Shown: positions 52,802 to 62,416 of the stretch, one piece after another
Numbering within the stretch: the stretch's first letter is position 1
How the letters are laid out: every line of letters begins with the position of its first letter
Assembly: GCA_903919715.1 (NCBI GenBank)
Contig: CAIXJC010000012.1
Location: 62,001 to 126,000, forward strand
Reading direction: 5' to 3'
Source of the DNA: an uncultured bacterium
GTDB taxonomy: Bacteria > Planctomycetota > Phycisphaerae > Phycisphaerales > SM1A02
Length of the DNA: 64,000 nt
Notes under the pieces: generated by a model
What the model saw: only the letters and a program-made list of their open reading frames with translations
Told to the model about the DNA's origin: nothing
The model's database searches: none
Made by a program: the position numbers and the translations under genes

Positions 52802-53497
52802 ATGAATATTGTCGCAGTCGTCGCGATCGCATCCGCGATCGGTGCTCAGTCCGGTCCTCCAATTTCGGCGACCACTCCCAAACCTCCTGCGAACTCATCG
52901 CAAGATGCGGCGAAAGCCGAGTGGATTCCACTTTGGAATGGAAAGAATCTTGACGGCTGGAAGGTCGCACTCGGGGGCGCTGATGATGCGGCGCATGGTT
53001 CAACGAAACCGTGGTCTGTGCACGACGGCGTGCTTGTCTGCGATGGATCTCCAGTGGGTTACATTCGAACAGTTGCCGACTATACGAATTTCGAATTGGA
53101 AATCGAGTGGCGATTTGATCCGAAGTTGGGTCCCGGGAATTCGGGAGTTCTGTTGCGTATTGTTGGACCCGATCAGGTTTGGCCCAAATCGATCGAAGCA
53201 CAACTCGAAAGTCGAAGTGCCGGAGATATCTGGAATATCGGGGAATTTCCGATGCGAGCTGAACCGAGCCGCACGGAAGGAAGGCACACGACGAAGGTCA
53301 ATCCGACGAATGAAAAACCGCTCGGAGAGTGGAATAAATATGCGATTCGTCTCGATCACGGTCGGCTTGAATTGCGCGTCAATGGTGAGTTGCAAAATGT
53401 GGCGGAAGCGTGCGAAGTGGTTGCAGGGAAAATTGGGTTGCAGTCTGAAGGCGCGCATATTGAATTCCGCAACATTCGTATTCGCCCATTGCCATAA
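52802..53497 (+). CDS. Secreted DUF1080 (3-keto-disaccharide hydrolase family) protein, third copy
   Basis: 231 residues. Signal peptide (about 1-15, ends IGAQ), a Pro/Ser/Ala linker, then DUF1080 (about 38-230) with IPLWNGKNLDGW, NFELEIEWRFDP, GNSGVLLRI, EAQLESRSAGDIWN, GEWNKYAIRLDHG and FRNIRIRPL. It is shorter and closer to the first copy (293-973) than to the second. Extracytoplasmic. Likely co-transcribed with the KSPAK-repeat gene 4 bases upstream. Specific substrate unknown. Confidence 0.9.
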   Translation: MNIVAVVAIASAIGAQSGPPISATTPKPPANSSQDAAKAEWIPLWNGKNLDGWKVALGGADDAAHGSTKPWSVHDGVLVCDGSPVGYIRTVADYTNFELEIEWRFDPKLGPGNSGVLLRIVGPDQVWPKSIEAQLESRSAGDIWNIGEFPMRAEPSRTEGRHTTKVNPTNEKPLGEWNKYAIRLDHGRLELRVNGELQNVAEACEVVAGKIGLQSEGAHIEFRNIRIRPLP

Positions 53498-53598
53498 TCC
53501 CCTTTCAAAATGAGAGCGTCCAAATTGGAGCGCCCAAATGGAAGGGGAGTTGACGATCTGGCGCCTCTGGCCAAATGCGAATCTCACAAGTGCGAAAC

Positions 53599-54714
53599 TT
53601 ATCCGTGACGTTGCGCGAAGTCACGCATGAACTGAGCGAGTGCTCGGCTCGCCTCAATTGGCATTGCGTTGTACATCGATGCTCGGATGCCGCCAGCGTC
53701 TCGATGTCCAATGAGTCCGTCGAGTTCTGCATTCGTGGCTTCTTGAGCGAAAGTTTGATCGAGCGCTTCCGTTTTGAGTCGGAAGGAGACGTTGATCGGC
53801 GATCGGCATTCCAATCGACTCAGTCCCCGATAGAAACCTTGGGAGCCGTCAATTTCTGCATAAATCAAAGCCGCTTTCGCATCATTTCGCCGTTCCATTT
53901 CTCGCACTCCGCCCTGTTTGGTCATCCATCGGAACATCAATCCAGCGGTATGAATCGCGAAGGTCGGGGGTGTGTTGATTCGGCTTCCTGCACCCAGGTG
54001 GGCGGCATAAGAAAACATTGAAGGAAGACGACGAACTGGATCGCGCAGTACTTCGCGGTGCGCAATGACGACTGACATTCCTGCAACGCCAAAATTCTTT
54101 TGGGCGGAAGCATAGACCAGTGCATGTTTGTTCCAATCCAGCGGGCGACCAAAGATTTCGCTGCTTGCATCGCACACGAGGGGCGTTCCAGGAGCAGCCT
54201 TTGGAGGAAGATGGAATCGAGTTCCGTGAACGGTGTTGTTCGAGCAATAGTGCATATACGCAGCGCCGGGAGTCGGAGTCATCTCGCCATCGACGGGGAC
54301 ATGGTCATACCGAAATTTCTTTCCCTCAAACGGGACAGCTATGGTCGCAGTGGGAACGGCATCTCGAGCCTCGATGATCGCCTTTGCCGACCAGACTTCA
54401 GTGTCGGGATAATCGGCCGTTGCCCCATCCGGAATCAGATTGAGAGCAATGAGAGAAAATTGGACGGTCGCTCCGCCGGGGACGAAGAGGATTTCATAAT
54501 CGTTAGGTATTTCCCCCAATTTCCTGCACGATTCGATCGCATCTCCGAGCACTCGGTCGAAGGTCGGTTGGCGATGGCTGTGCTCCAGAATGCCGACTCC
54601 AGTCTCATCGAGATCGAGTAGGTCATCTCCCAACTGCTCCAATACATCGGGCGGCATCGTTGCAGGTCCGGCGGAGAAATTCCAAATACGCTTCTTTTTT
54701 TGTTGGGTCGTCAT
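53599..54714 (-). CDS. serC: Phosphoserine aminotransferase
   Basis: 371 residues from the ATG at 54714, which gives the normal N-terminus RIWNFSAGPATMPPDVLEQ; the open frame upstream is a read-through of serA. PLP class V aminotransferase that makes 3-phosphoserine from 3-phosphohydroxypyruvate and glutamate. Marks: HSHRQPTF, VPGGATVQFS, YMHYCSNNTVHG, VCDASSEIFGRP and the PLP-binding Lys in ASAQKNFGVAG. It lies 4 bases after serA on the same strand. Confidence 0.95.
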   Translation of the reverse strand: MTTQQKKKRIWNFSAGPATMPPDVLEQLGDDLLDLDETGVGILEHSHRQPTFDRVLGDAIESCRKLGEIPNDYEILFVPGGATVQFSLIALNLIPDGATADYPDTEVWSAKAIIEARDAVPTATIAVPFEGKKFRYDHVPVDGEMTPTPGAAYMHYCSNNTVHGTRFHLPPKAAPGTPLVCDASSEIFGRPLDWNKHALVYASAQKNFGVAGMSVVIAHREVLRDPVRRLPSMFSYAAHLGAGSRINTPPTFAIHTAGLMFRWMTKQGGVREMERRNDAKAALIYAEIDGSQGFYRGLSRLECRSPINVSFRLKTEALDQTFAQEATNAELDGLIGHRDAGGIRASMYNAMPIEASRALAQFMRDFAQRHG

Positions 54715-54718
54715 TGAT

Positions 54719-55993
54719 TCAGTTCGCAGAAATTGTTGGTGGATGAATTGCTTGGACGGTGACGCCGAGCACGTTTGGAGCATTCTGTATCGCAGAAATA
54801 TGTCGCTCAGTTGGAGTTTCATTGAGATGAATGCGCGCGATTCCCGCATCGCCTCCTGCACAAATCACGTTTTCCATTTCTTCAACATTGATTCCGGCCT
54901 TTCCGATGACATCAAAGATTCCTGCCAACACTCCAGGGCGGTTGAGATGGCGAACATGGATCAATGTGACAGCACTGCTTTCGGTGGCTCGGTTGACGCA
55001 TCCGCTCACGGTTCCATGGTCGAGCCATTGGCGAATGATGCGAACAACTTCATGATCAACAGCTTCGCGAGCTTGAGTGGTCATGGCGCCTGATTGCATG
55101 CTTCCATAGACCCCAGCCTGCTGGACGAGTTCCAAGATGGATGCCTTTGACTCTGTCGATTCTGCGTATTCATGCAAGTCGAGACCTGCGCGAATCCCTT
55201 TCGTCCGCACTGCGTTCAACAGTGCTTTCTGGTCAACGACTCTGCCGAGGCTCGTATTGATTATGGTTGCGCCAGGACGCAGTGCATTAAAAAACTTCTC
55301 GCCGAGTAGCCCGGCGGTTTCTTCATTCGCACTGACACTGACGCTGACAACATCAGACAATTTGGCCAAATTGACGAGGTTTGCGCAGTAATCGATACCA
55401 AGAGCATCGCAGCGTTCTTCGGTGATGCTGCGACTCCATGCGACGACATGCATTCCGAAAGCACTTCCGCGCCGAGCGATCTCTTGGCCGACCTGTCCAA
55501 GCCCAACGATGCCGAGTGTTCGTCCCGCCAATCCCGCCGCATCAGCAATGCGGTCTTGATTCCACTGACCCGCACGCATGGCGATGACCTGATCTGGCAA
55601 TTGGCGATCGCATCCCAAGATGAGCGCCCACGCTAATTCAGCAACAGCCATCGCGCTCCGTCCTGGACAGTGCGCGATAAAAATTCCTCGCTTGCTCGCC
55701 GCATCGATATCGACATGGTCCGTTGAGGGACCAGTGCAGACGACGAGACCGAGCCGTTCATTCGCATTTAAAACTGCTTCGGTGACATGGGTTGATCGCG
55801 TGACCAAGATGTCGGGCGCGAGATCACGCACAGCCAACTCAAGGGTTGATGAAGTCAGGAGTTGATTGAAAATCGCATCACACCCTGCGGCCCGCAACCC
55901 ATCCATCCCGTGTTGACCAAACTGGTCAATCACAAGTACGCGGGATGCGATGGCAAGCGGTGTCGCAAATGCGTTTGGATCTGGATCATTCAT
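54719..55993 (-). CDS. serA: SerA-like D-3-phosphoglycerate dehydrogenase with ACT domain
   Basis: 424 residues from the ATG at 55993. Would oxidise 3-phosphoglycerate with NAD+, the first step of serine synthesis. NAD site LGIVGLGQVGQEIARRG near 150; C-terminal ACT domain (about 345-420) with HLNRPGVLAGIFDVIGKAGINVEEM for feedback by serine. Some active-site residues differ from classical SerA: the Arg motif NASRG is NTSLG with Arg shifted two positions on, and the catalytic His region PHxGxxT reads SMQSGAMT, without His. The operon position with serC supports serA function. ATGA overlap with the DUF1015 gene. Confidence 0.85.
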   Translation of the reverse strand: MNDPDPNAFATPLAIASRVLVIDQFGQHGMDGLRAAGCDAIFNQLLTSSTLELAVRDLAPDILVTRSTHVTEAVLNANERLGLVVCTGPSTDHVDIDAASKRGIFIAHCPGRSAMAVAELAWALILGCDRQLPDQVIAMRAGQWNQDRIADAAGLAGRTLGIVGLGQVGQEIARRGSAFGMHVVAWSRSITEERCDALGIDYCANLVNLAKLSDVVSVSVSANEETAGLLGEKFFNALRPGATIINTSLGRVVDQKALLNAVRTKGIRAGLDLHEYAESTESKASILELVQQAGVYGSMQSGAMTTQAREAVDHEVVRIIRQWLDHGTVSGCVNRATESSAVTLIHVRHLNRPGVLAGIFDVIGKAGINVEEMENVICAGGDAGIARIHLNETPTERHISAIQNAPNVLGVTVQAIHPPTISAN

Positions 55994-57243
55994 GGATTGG
56001 ATGGTAACTCGACATGAGCCCGCGGCGCGAAGGGGTGAACGAAGAGGCCGCTGCGAATCTTTGGGTCGAACCATGTCGACTTTGGAGGCATGATGAGACC
56101 TGCTTGGGCAACATTGAGCAATTCATCGATCGATGTCGGGTACATCGCAAAGGCGACATCGCAGCGTCCGCCCAAGACGGCAGCGGACAAATCTTCGCTC
56201 GAGCAACCTCCAAGGAATGACACGCGGGGATCCGTTCTTTCGTCGGTGATTCCAAGGATGGGTGCGAGAATCGTGTTGGAAATACGAACAACGTCCAGTC
56301 GATCCAATACGCAATCGCTTGTTACTGGCGGGAATCGAAACCGCCACCAAGTTTGATTCAGAAAGATCCCAATTTCTCCAGAGCTCGCTGGAGCTGGTCC
56401 GACACTCTCGTCGATTGGTTCAAGTGTTCCAGCGGCGGCGAGTTCTCGCTCGACAGCTTCGCACGATTGCCCGACCGCGAATCGGGCGAGTCGGTGATAC
56501 GGCAATATGACCAGTTCTTCTGCTGGAAAAATTACGGCGGGGAATCGTTGCGATTCATCCTTCTCTATTTCGACTGTTCCATCGCGCAACTGTTCGGCAA
56601 CACGGGATGCTGCTGCGCATCGATGATGTCCATCAGCGATGTACATGCGGTCGATATTCTGAAAAATCTGATCGTATGCATCGCTTTCCTGCACGGACCA
56701 AAGTGTGTGGGTCACTCCATCTTTGGCTGCGAAATGGAAGAGCGGACGATGATTCATGTCGCGCGCTAATTGCCGTACGAGTTCAGTTTGTCCGACGACC
56801 GTCAGAAGAACAGGTTCACAGTGTGCGCCAACGGCGAGCATGTGTTTCACACGGTCAAGTTCCTTGTCTGGGCGAGTCAGTTCATGGCGCCGAATCTCTC
56901 CACGCCGATAGTCCTCGACATTTACGCAGCAGACGAGCCCCGATTGCTTGTGGCCTCCGCGTGACTGCCGATAGACATAGAACCTCGCCACGGGATCGGG
57001 CGTCATCAACTTGCGTTCGACAAGCGAATCGAAATTCTCCCGCCCACGTTGGTAGACCTCTGGGGAGTGCGGATCTTGCTCCACAGGGAAGTCCACCTCG
57101 GGTCGGATCACCCTCATGAAATTGTTTGGTTTGGTGGCAAACAGAGCGGCTTCCGATCGGTCCACCACGTCGTATGGGGGGCACGAGACCTCCGAGGCGC
57201 GGTGCGCGGGGGTTCGGATTGCCGAAAAGGGGTGAATTCGCAT
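55990..57243 (-). CDS. DUF1015 family protein
   Basis: 417 residues from the ATG at 57243, giving the normal MRIHPFSAIRT start; the frame goes on 83 codons upstream without protein-like content. DUF1015 proteins are often next to serA and serC. Marks: CPPYDVVDRSEA near 22, NNFMRVIRPEVD, FYVYRQSRGGHKQ, the central YIADGHHRCAAASRVAEQ, and LPYHRLA. The YIADGHHR motif looks like a catalytic or metal-binding site, and a role in phosphoserine handling has been proposed from context, but the activity is not known to me. First gene of the serine operon; ATGA overlap with serA. Confidence 0.9.
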   Translation of the reverse strand: MRIHPFSAIRTPAHRASEVSCPPYDVVDRSEAALFATKPNNFMRVIRPEVDFPVEQDPHSPEVYQRGRENFDSLVERKLMTPDPVARFYVYRQSRGGHKQSGLVCCVNVEDYRRGEIRRHELTRPDKELDRVKHMLAVGAHCEPVLLTVVGQTELVRQLARDMNHRPLFHFAAKDGVTHTLWSVQESDAYDQIFQNIDRMYIADGHHRCAAASRVAEQLRDGTVEIEKDESQRFPAVIFPAEELVILPYHRLARFAVGQSCEAVERELAAAGTLEPIDESVGPAPASSGEIGIFLNQTWWRFRFPPVTSDCVLDRLDVVRISNTILAPILGITDERTDPRVSFLGGCSSEDLSAAVLGGRCDVAFAMYPTSIDELLNVAQAGLIMPPKSTWFDPKIRSGLFVHPFAPRAHVELPSNP

Positions 57244-57332
57244 TTGAAGCGGGGGGAGTGTAACGATGGTTTGCCAAAAAAATCTTAAGTTGCTTGAAGT
57301 TGGGCTTTCGAGAGGACGAAACGATTGTCGAA

Positions 57333-58268
57333 ATGCAAGATCAGCCCCCAATATCGTTCCTGACCACTCTGATCGAGGCCAAAGAATCTCAATCGGCTGG
57401 GCATTGTGCTCGGGTCGCATCGATTGCGGCTGGACTTGCGGCGGCGATTGGACTCGATTCGGGCCAGGTCGAGTCCATTCGCGGGACTGCACTGATTCAT
57501 GACTTAGGGAAGATCACGATCCCAGACGCCATTCTGAAAAAGCCGGGGCAACTGACCAACGAAGAGTTCGGCATAATCCGCCAGCATCCCACGGCAGGCG
57601 AACGCCTCTTGCGGGCATTCCCAGAACTTGAATTCGCTCGCAGCGGAGTTCTCTCTCACCATGAACGGTGGGATGGCCATGGGTACCCAGCCCGTTTGGA
57701 AGGAAACGATATTCCGCTCCCTGCTCGGATCATCGGTATCGCAGACAGCTTCGATGCGATGAGCTCGGCTCGTCCATATTCGAAAGCTCGTCCGATTCGG
57801 GAATCGGTTCATGAAATTGTGCGGTGCGCGGGTGGGCAATTCGACCCTGACCTTGCGATCGCTTTCGCCGACATGCTTCACTTTCGTGACCCCGTTGCCA
57901 GAAGGAAAGAAGAATGGGCTGTTGGAATGGACGCTGGGCAAATCCGTGGTACGCTCTTCGATGTAGTGGCGACGGATCGCCAAGGATGCGACCGAGAGCG
58001 CAACAGTGCAAGGAGACCGCACATGCTCGAAAAATCAGCCCCGTTAGTAACACTCGTAGCCCGAAGTCTTTCTAGCTTCGAAAGGCTCATCTTGGAATTG
58101 CATTACATAGATCGACTGCCCTGTTCAGAAATCTCGGAAGTTCTCGAGGTGACCGAAGAGCAAGTCAACATGACATTGGCGGATATTCGCGCTCGCATCA
58201 GTGGAGTTCGGCGAACATTCGTCGACACGCTTTGCGAAAGCGTTGGAACCGCCACTCTGGTTGCTTGA
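57333..58268 (+). CDS. HD-GYP phosphodiesterase fused to sigma-region-4-like helix-turn-helix
   Basis: 311 residues from the ATG at 57333 (a TTG start 39 bases upstream is also open). HD-GYP domain (about 5-190): His-containing GHCARVA, the HD pair in LIHDLGK (His56-Asp57), HHERWDGHGYP with the GYP motif, and ADSFDAMSS. Known members hydrolyse cyclic-di-GMP. After a linker (about 200-235), residues ~243-290 read like sigma-70 region 4: LSSFERLILELHYIDRLPCSEISEVL, then VTEEQVNMTLADIRARI. The frame is continuous, so it is one protein. This would be a phosphodiesterase with its own DNA- or RNA-polymerase-binding arm. It diverges from the DUF1015-serA-serC operon. Confidence 0.82.
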   Translation: MQDQPPISFLTTLIEAKESQSAGHCARVASIAAGLAAAIGLDSGQVESIRGTALIHDLGKITIPDAILKKPGQLTNEEFGIIRQHPTAGERLLRAFPELEFARSGVLSHHERWDGHGYPARLEGNDIPLPARIIGIADSFDAMSSARPYSKARPIRESVHEIVRCAGGQFDPDLAIAFADMLHFRDPVARRKEEWAVGMDAGQIRGTLFDVVATDRQGCDRERNSARRPHMLEKSAPLVTLVARSLSSFERLILELHYIDRLPCSEISEVLEVTEEQVNMTLADIRARISGVRRTFVDTLCESVGTATLVA

Positions 58269-58344
58269 ACGCAGACGTGACTTGAAATCAGGCGCAGCCC
58301 CAAAATCGCTGGGAAAGAAGTCGTTTACGCCTTCTAAATTGAAC

Positions 58345-59412
58345 TTACGGCGCCCAGCCACTCAGCAGTGTCGTCAGATCAGTGCCGTCCGTGATCCCGT
58401 CTTGATTGATATCGCCTTGGCCAGCTGATCCCCAATTCGAGAGCACGTACGCCAGATCCAGCCCGTTTACGTGGCCGTCGCAGTTGATATCCGCGGGGAA
58501 GCATTGAGGCCCCGTTGAAACCGTAAGTTGAAGCGCCGCTGCATGTGCCAACTGAAATTGAACGAGTGCGTTTTCTTTGGCATAAAAAGCGGGGAAGTTG
58601 CCACCTTGTTGTTCGACGAAAGTCAGGCTGCTCACTACGAGAAAGAGTTTGCCGTCATTGAGTCCTGCGCGCAAGTATCCCTGCACCGTCGAGTCGGAGA
58701 CGTTGACATCGAATGACATCAAGGTGTGTAGCGGAATCAGCGCGCCAGGCTGGAGTCCGGCAATCTGCCCCGTGGCGAATTTTCGCGGTTCAAATCTTTC
58801 GCGCGGATTGTTTGAGACATCAATCGGATTGCCTGCGGCATTGAAGCTCATTGCGTATGCATTCCTCACCCCTGACGCCATGGGGTTGTTGGGAGTTGCA
58901 TATGGTGAGTTTTCTAAGAATGTCAACGAACTGAAGCCGTTGCGAAAACCGCATCCGAAGAGGTCGACGTTCTGTCCGACATCGGTGTCGGCTTGGTATT
59001 CCACATCGCTCGAGGCCAAGAATGATTGCCACCCGTCCGGCGTGGGGTCGTATGCAATCACAAGGTCATTGGCAAACTCAATAGTCAGTCGCGCAGATGT
59101 GATGTTGTAGTTGTTCACCCCGATGCCCGCAGGAATTTGTGTTGAGGTGTCGTAAGCAACAATGAATTGACCATCTCGACTGTCGAATTCTGGCGCTCCT
59201 GGCATCGATCCAAAGGTTGAAATCACTGGCCGAGTCCCTGGAGTGCTATTGAACGGGTACATCCAGCGATCAATCGTCGGCGATGGCCAAGAAGCATTGA
59301 TCGTGTCCGCAATTGCAGTATGAGTCGCACTGGCCGAACTCAGAATTACCAGCAAAGCGGGTATTCCCCGTCCGCGGTAAGAGTGCAATAGGATTGAGAG
59401 CGAAGGCGACAT
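58345..59412 (-). CDS. Secreted protein with C-terminal planctomycete (GC-type) dockerin pair
   Basis: 355 residues. Signal peptide (about 1-36, ending AIAD, unusually long, with [13 protein letters not shown] before the hydrophobic core). The body (about 40-295) is a beta-rich domain with no enzyme motif. After a Cys-containing linker ([13 protein letters not shown]) two calcium-binding dockerin loops follow: [13 protein letters not shown] and [13 protein letters not shown], each followed by a hydrophobic L-x-x-W helix. In planctomycetes such pairs attach or cross-link extracellular proteins. Its ATG lies immediately next to the ATG of the divergent pseudopilin gene (CATATG), so one of the two starts may be downstream. 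Confidence 0.85.
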   Translation of the reverse strand: MSPSLSILLHSYRGRGIPALLVILSSASATHTAIADTINASWPSPTIDRWMYPFNSTPGTRPVISTFGSMPGAPEFDSRDGQFIVAYDTSTQIPAGIGVNNYNITSARLTIEFANDLVIAYDPTPDGWQSFLASSDVEYQADTDVGQNVDLFGCGFRNGFSSLTFLENSPYATPNNPMASGVRNAYAMSFNAAGNPIDVSNNPRERFEPRKFATGQIAGLQPGALIPLHTLMSFDVNVSDSTVQGYLRAGLNDGKLFLVVSSLTFVEQQGGNFPAFYAKENALVQFQLAHAAALQLTVSTGPQCFPADINCDGHVNGLDLAYVLSNWGSAGQGDINQDGITDGTDLTTLLSGWAP

Positions 59413-60351
59413 ATGCGTTTAGAAATAGTAGGCGTTCACAACATACATCCTGTGCGAGGATTGACGAAAGGAATCAGGCCAATATTGGTTGTTCCAGCCT
59501 CGGCGGAACGAAATCGTGGCGGTTTTACCCTCATCGAATTATTAGTCGTGGTGGGTTTGATCGCATTGATCATCGCACTCTTGGGCCCAGCCTTCAATAT
59601 GGCGCGGCGTGCGGCGAAGCGAGGTCGCGAAGTGGCGGCTGCGCGCCAAGTTTCGCAAGCATGGCTTTCATATTCGACCGAGCAGAATGGTCAATTGTTG
59701 CCAGGATTCTTGCCAGGGCTGCCAGCATTTGAAGCGGATGGGACAGTGATTGCAACGAATACATATGGCGGCGGCGCAACGATCGCCGCGCGGTGGCCAT
59801 GGCGACTCGCTCCATATTTTTCTGGCGACATGCGTGCGCTGTATGTGGGCGATCAGGGAGAGGTGCTTTCGAAGTTGGTTGAGGGCGATCACGGGGAGTA
59901 TCTGTATTTCGCAAGCCTGTATCCATCGTTTGGTCTCAACAGCACATGGGTTGGTGGCGATAGCGAGCGTATGGGTTTTATGCCGCAGACTCTTCCAAAT
60001 GGTCAGCCGAATCCTTTGGGAAGATTTTTTGTATCGCGACTCGCGCAATTCCGTCATCCGCAGAAGATGACGGTGTTCGTATCGAGTCGAACCACAAGCA
60101 CTGTTGATGGCCAAATGACGCAGGGATATTTTCGTGTCGAAAGCCCGTGGTTCGTTCAGTCGCAGTGGGCTACAAAATATGATTCAGAGGTTGCCGCATC
60201 CTGTGGCAATGTCAGCACGCGTTACGGAGACGAAGCAGTCATCGCTACGGCGGATGGCGCTACCGAAGCCCTCGCAATCGAAACGTTGCGCGACATGCGT
60301 CGCTGGGCAGATCAGGCAGATTCATTTGATTTCCGATTAGCGCCCCCGTAG
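59413..60351 (+). CDS. Type II/IV-system pseudopilin-like protein
   Basis: 312 residues if started at 59413; a TTG at 59485 would leave a shorter leader. Prepilin cleavage and methylation site: [14 protein letters not shown], with the Gly/Phe cut and Glu+5, followed by the first helix [20 protein letters not shown]. The rest is a globular domain of the DUF1559/planctomycete prepilin type, rich in Gly and Tyr, with no specific motif. It is processed by a PilD-type peptidase and assembled into a secretion or pilus fibre. Starts back to back with the dockerin gene. Confidence 0.85.
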   Translation: MRLEIVGVHNIHPVRGLTKGIRPILVVPASAERNRGGFTLIELLVVVGLIALIIALLGPAFNMARRAAKRGREVAAARQVSQAWLSYSTEQNGQLLPGFLPGLPAFEADGTVIATNTYGGGATIAARWPWRLAPYFSGDMRALYVGDQGEVLSKLVEGDHGEYLYFASLYPSFGLNSTWVGGDSERMGFMPQTLPNGQPNPLGRFFVSRLAQFRHPQKMTVFVSSRTTSTVDGQMTQGYFRVESPWFVQSQWATKYDSEVAASCGNVSTRYGDEAVIATADGATEALAIETLRDMRRWADQADSFDFRLAPP

Positions 60352-60367
60352 ATCGAGCGATGTACGA

Positions 60368-62389
60368 CTATTCGCCGCTTTCGCGCAACTTTGCGAGAAC
60401 GGTGAAATCTTCGAGCGTCGTCGTGTCCTGCGTTGATTCTTTGCCGGCAGCAATATCACGGAGAAGTCTGCGCATGATCTTGCCCGAGCGAGTCTTGGGC
60501 AGAAGCGTTGTAAAGCGAATCATGTCTGGGCGCGCGATGGCTCCAATTTCTTTGGTGACATGTTCCATCAACTGTCGGCGCAGTGAGTCGTCGGCCTTGC
60601 CAGTGAAGGTCGGTGCGAGTGTGACAAATGCAGCAATGCCCGTTCCTTTGATTTCGTGGGGCATGCCGACGACGGCGGCCTCGACGACTGCGATGTGTGA
60701 AACGAGAGCGCTTTCAACTTCCATCGTGCCTAAGCGATGACCACTGACATTGATCACATCGTCGATGCGACCCATGATCCAGAAATAACCGCGCTCGTCG
60801 CGACGAGCGCCGTCGCCTGCGACATACATTCCTGCAACTTTCGACCAATATGTTTCGATGAACCGTGCTCGATCGCCGTGAATGCCGCGCAACATTCCAG
60901 GCCACGGGCGGCGAATGACCAGCAAACCTCCATGATTCGCAGGCAATTCTTCGCCTTGTTCATTCACGATCGCCGCATCGATACCGAATGCGGGCAGCGT
61001 GCATGAACCAGGAATCGTCGGTGTGCATCCTGGAAGTGGAGTGATGATGTGTCCTCCAGTTTCAGTTTGCCACATCGTGTCGACAATCGGACAGCGCGAT
61101 GAACCAATGATTTGGTGATACCAAATCCACGCTTCTGGATTGATCGGCTCTCCCACAGTGCCCAGAAGCAAGAGGCTTGAGAGGTCGTGTTTGCGAGGAT
61201 GTTCGTCGCCCCATTTCATGAACGCACGAATCGCAGTTGGCGCGGTATAGAAGTGGGTGATCTTGTGGCGAGCGACCATCGACCAAAAGCGATCCTCTTC
61301 TGGGAAGTTTGGAGCTCCTTCATACATGACTGTTGGCACGCGGTTGGGAAGCATGCCATAGACGATGTATGAGTGACCTGTGATCCAGCCGATGTCTGCG
61401 GTGCAGAAGTAAACGTGATTGCGCCCAGGAACAAGATTGAAGGTCGTCCGTGCTGTATATGCCGTATAGACCATGTATCCGCCCGTGGTATGGCAAATAC
61501 CCTTTGGTTTTCCAGTCGATCCGCTGGTGTAAAGCAGAAAGAGTAAATCCTCAGAGTCCATTTCTTCACAGGGGCACTCGGTCGATTGTGATGGAACGAG
61601 GTCGTGCCACCAAGAGTCTCGGCCCGCTTGCATCGTGATCGGCGAATTGGTCCGACGCAGCACCAAGACATTTTCAACCTCAGGAAGTTTCTCGCATGCA
61701 TCGTCAACGTTCTTCTTGAGCGGCACGCTTTGACCCCGACGCCATGCGCCGTCGCACGTAATGATGATCTTGCTCTTCGCATCTTGGACACGGTCGACAA
61801 TTGCGGGAGCTGCAAATCCGCCGAAGATCACAGAGTGGGGGGCGCCAATGCGTGCGCATGCCAGCATGGCAATCGCAAGTTCTGGAACCATTCCCATATA
61901 GATCGTGACGACGTCGCCTCGGCGTACTCCCATCGACTTGAGAGCGTTGGCGGTCTGTGAAACTTCGCGGTGCAGATCTTTGTAAGTCAGTCGACGAACT
62001 TCAGGATGAGGTGAACAAGGTTCTCCTTCCCAGAGGATTGCAAGTTCGCTTCCCTGTCCCGCTTCCACTTGGCGATCGACGCAATTCGCACAGACATTCG
62101 TGGTTCCACCCACGAACCACTTTGCATCAGGGGCATTCCACTCAACCACATTGGTCCATGGTCGATACCAATGAAAATCCTTGGCAATATCCCCCCAGAA
62201 ACCTGCGGGGTGATCGATTGATCGTCGATACATCTCGTGATAAGTCGTCATGTCTGGAACATGAATCGGGCCGATATGGGAACGAAAGTGTTCGCTTGGC
62301 TCGAAGACTCGATTTTCTTGAAGCATGCTCGTAATGGAATCGCTCATCTCTGGAGAGAGTAACCCGTAGCATGGCATCGTGGTTTTCAT
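60368..62389 (-). CDS. acs: Acetyl-CoA synthetase
   Basis: 673 residues from the ATG at 62389 (TTG at 62398 and ATG at 62347 are alternatives; the latter gives the usual MSDSI-type start). Activates acetate to acetyl-AMP and then acetyl-CoA. Motifs: YTSGSTGKPKGI, WITGHSYIVYG, DTMWQTETGG, YVAGDGARRDERGYFWIMGRIDDVINVSGHRLG with the hinge, and the regulatory Lys in PKTRSGKIMRRLL (about 36 residues from the end) that is acetylated in many bacteria. It is not MenE, which is shorter and has a different substrate pocket. Diverges from the ABC transporter operon. Confidence 0.95.
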   Translation of the reverse strand: MKTTMPCYGLLSPEMSDSITSMLQENRVFEPSEHFRSHIGPIHVPDMTTYHEMYRRSIDHPAGFWGDIAKDFHWYRPWTNVVEWNAPDAKWFVGGTTNVCANCVDRQVEAGQGSELAILWEGEPCSPHPEVRRLTYKDLHREVSQTANALKSMGVRRGDVVTIYMGMVPELAIAMLACARIGAPHSVIFGGFAAPAIVDRVQDAKSKIIITCDGAWRRGQSVPLKKNVDDACEKLPEVENVLVLRRTNSPITMQAGRDSWWHDLVPSQSTECPCEEMDSEDLLFLLYTSGSTGKPKGICHTTGGYMVYTAYTARTTFNLVPGRNHVYFCTADIGWITGHSYIVYGMLPNRVPTVMYEGAPNFPEEDRFWSMVARHKITHFYTAPTAIRAFMKWGDEHPRKHDLSSLLLLGTVGEPINPEAWIWYHQIIGSSRCPIVDTMWQTETGGHIITPLPGCTPTIPGSCTLPAFGIDAAIVNEQGEELPANHGGLLVIRRPWPGMLRGIHGDRARFIETYWSKVAGMYVAGDGARRDERGYFWIMGRIDDVINVSGHRLGTMEVESALVSHIAVVEAAVVGMPHEIKGTGIAAFVTLAPTFTGKADDSLRRQLMEHVTKEIGAIARPDMIRFTTLLPKTRSGKIMRRLLRDIAAGKESTQDTTTLEDFTVLAKLRESGE

Positions 62390-62416
62390 TGAAGACAATC
62401 TTCACGAGTCGACACG

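Noticed and set aside
53498-53560. Inverted repeat TCCCCTT ... AAGGGGA after the third DUF1080 gene
   Set aside because: The stem is short, the loop is over 30 bases and no T run follows, so it is not supported as a terminator.
60368-62389. AMP-binding enzyme as the missing MenE
   Set aside because: Length, N-terminus and the C-terminal Lys motif are those of acetyl-CoA synthetase, and it lies 32 kb from the men genes.
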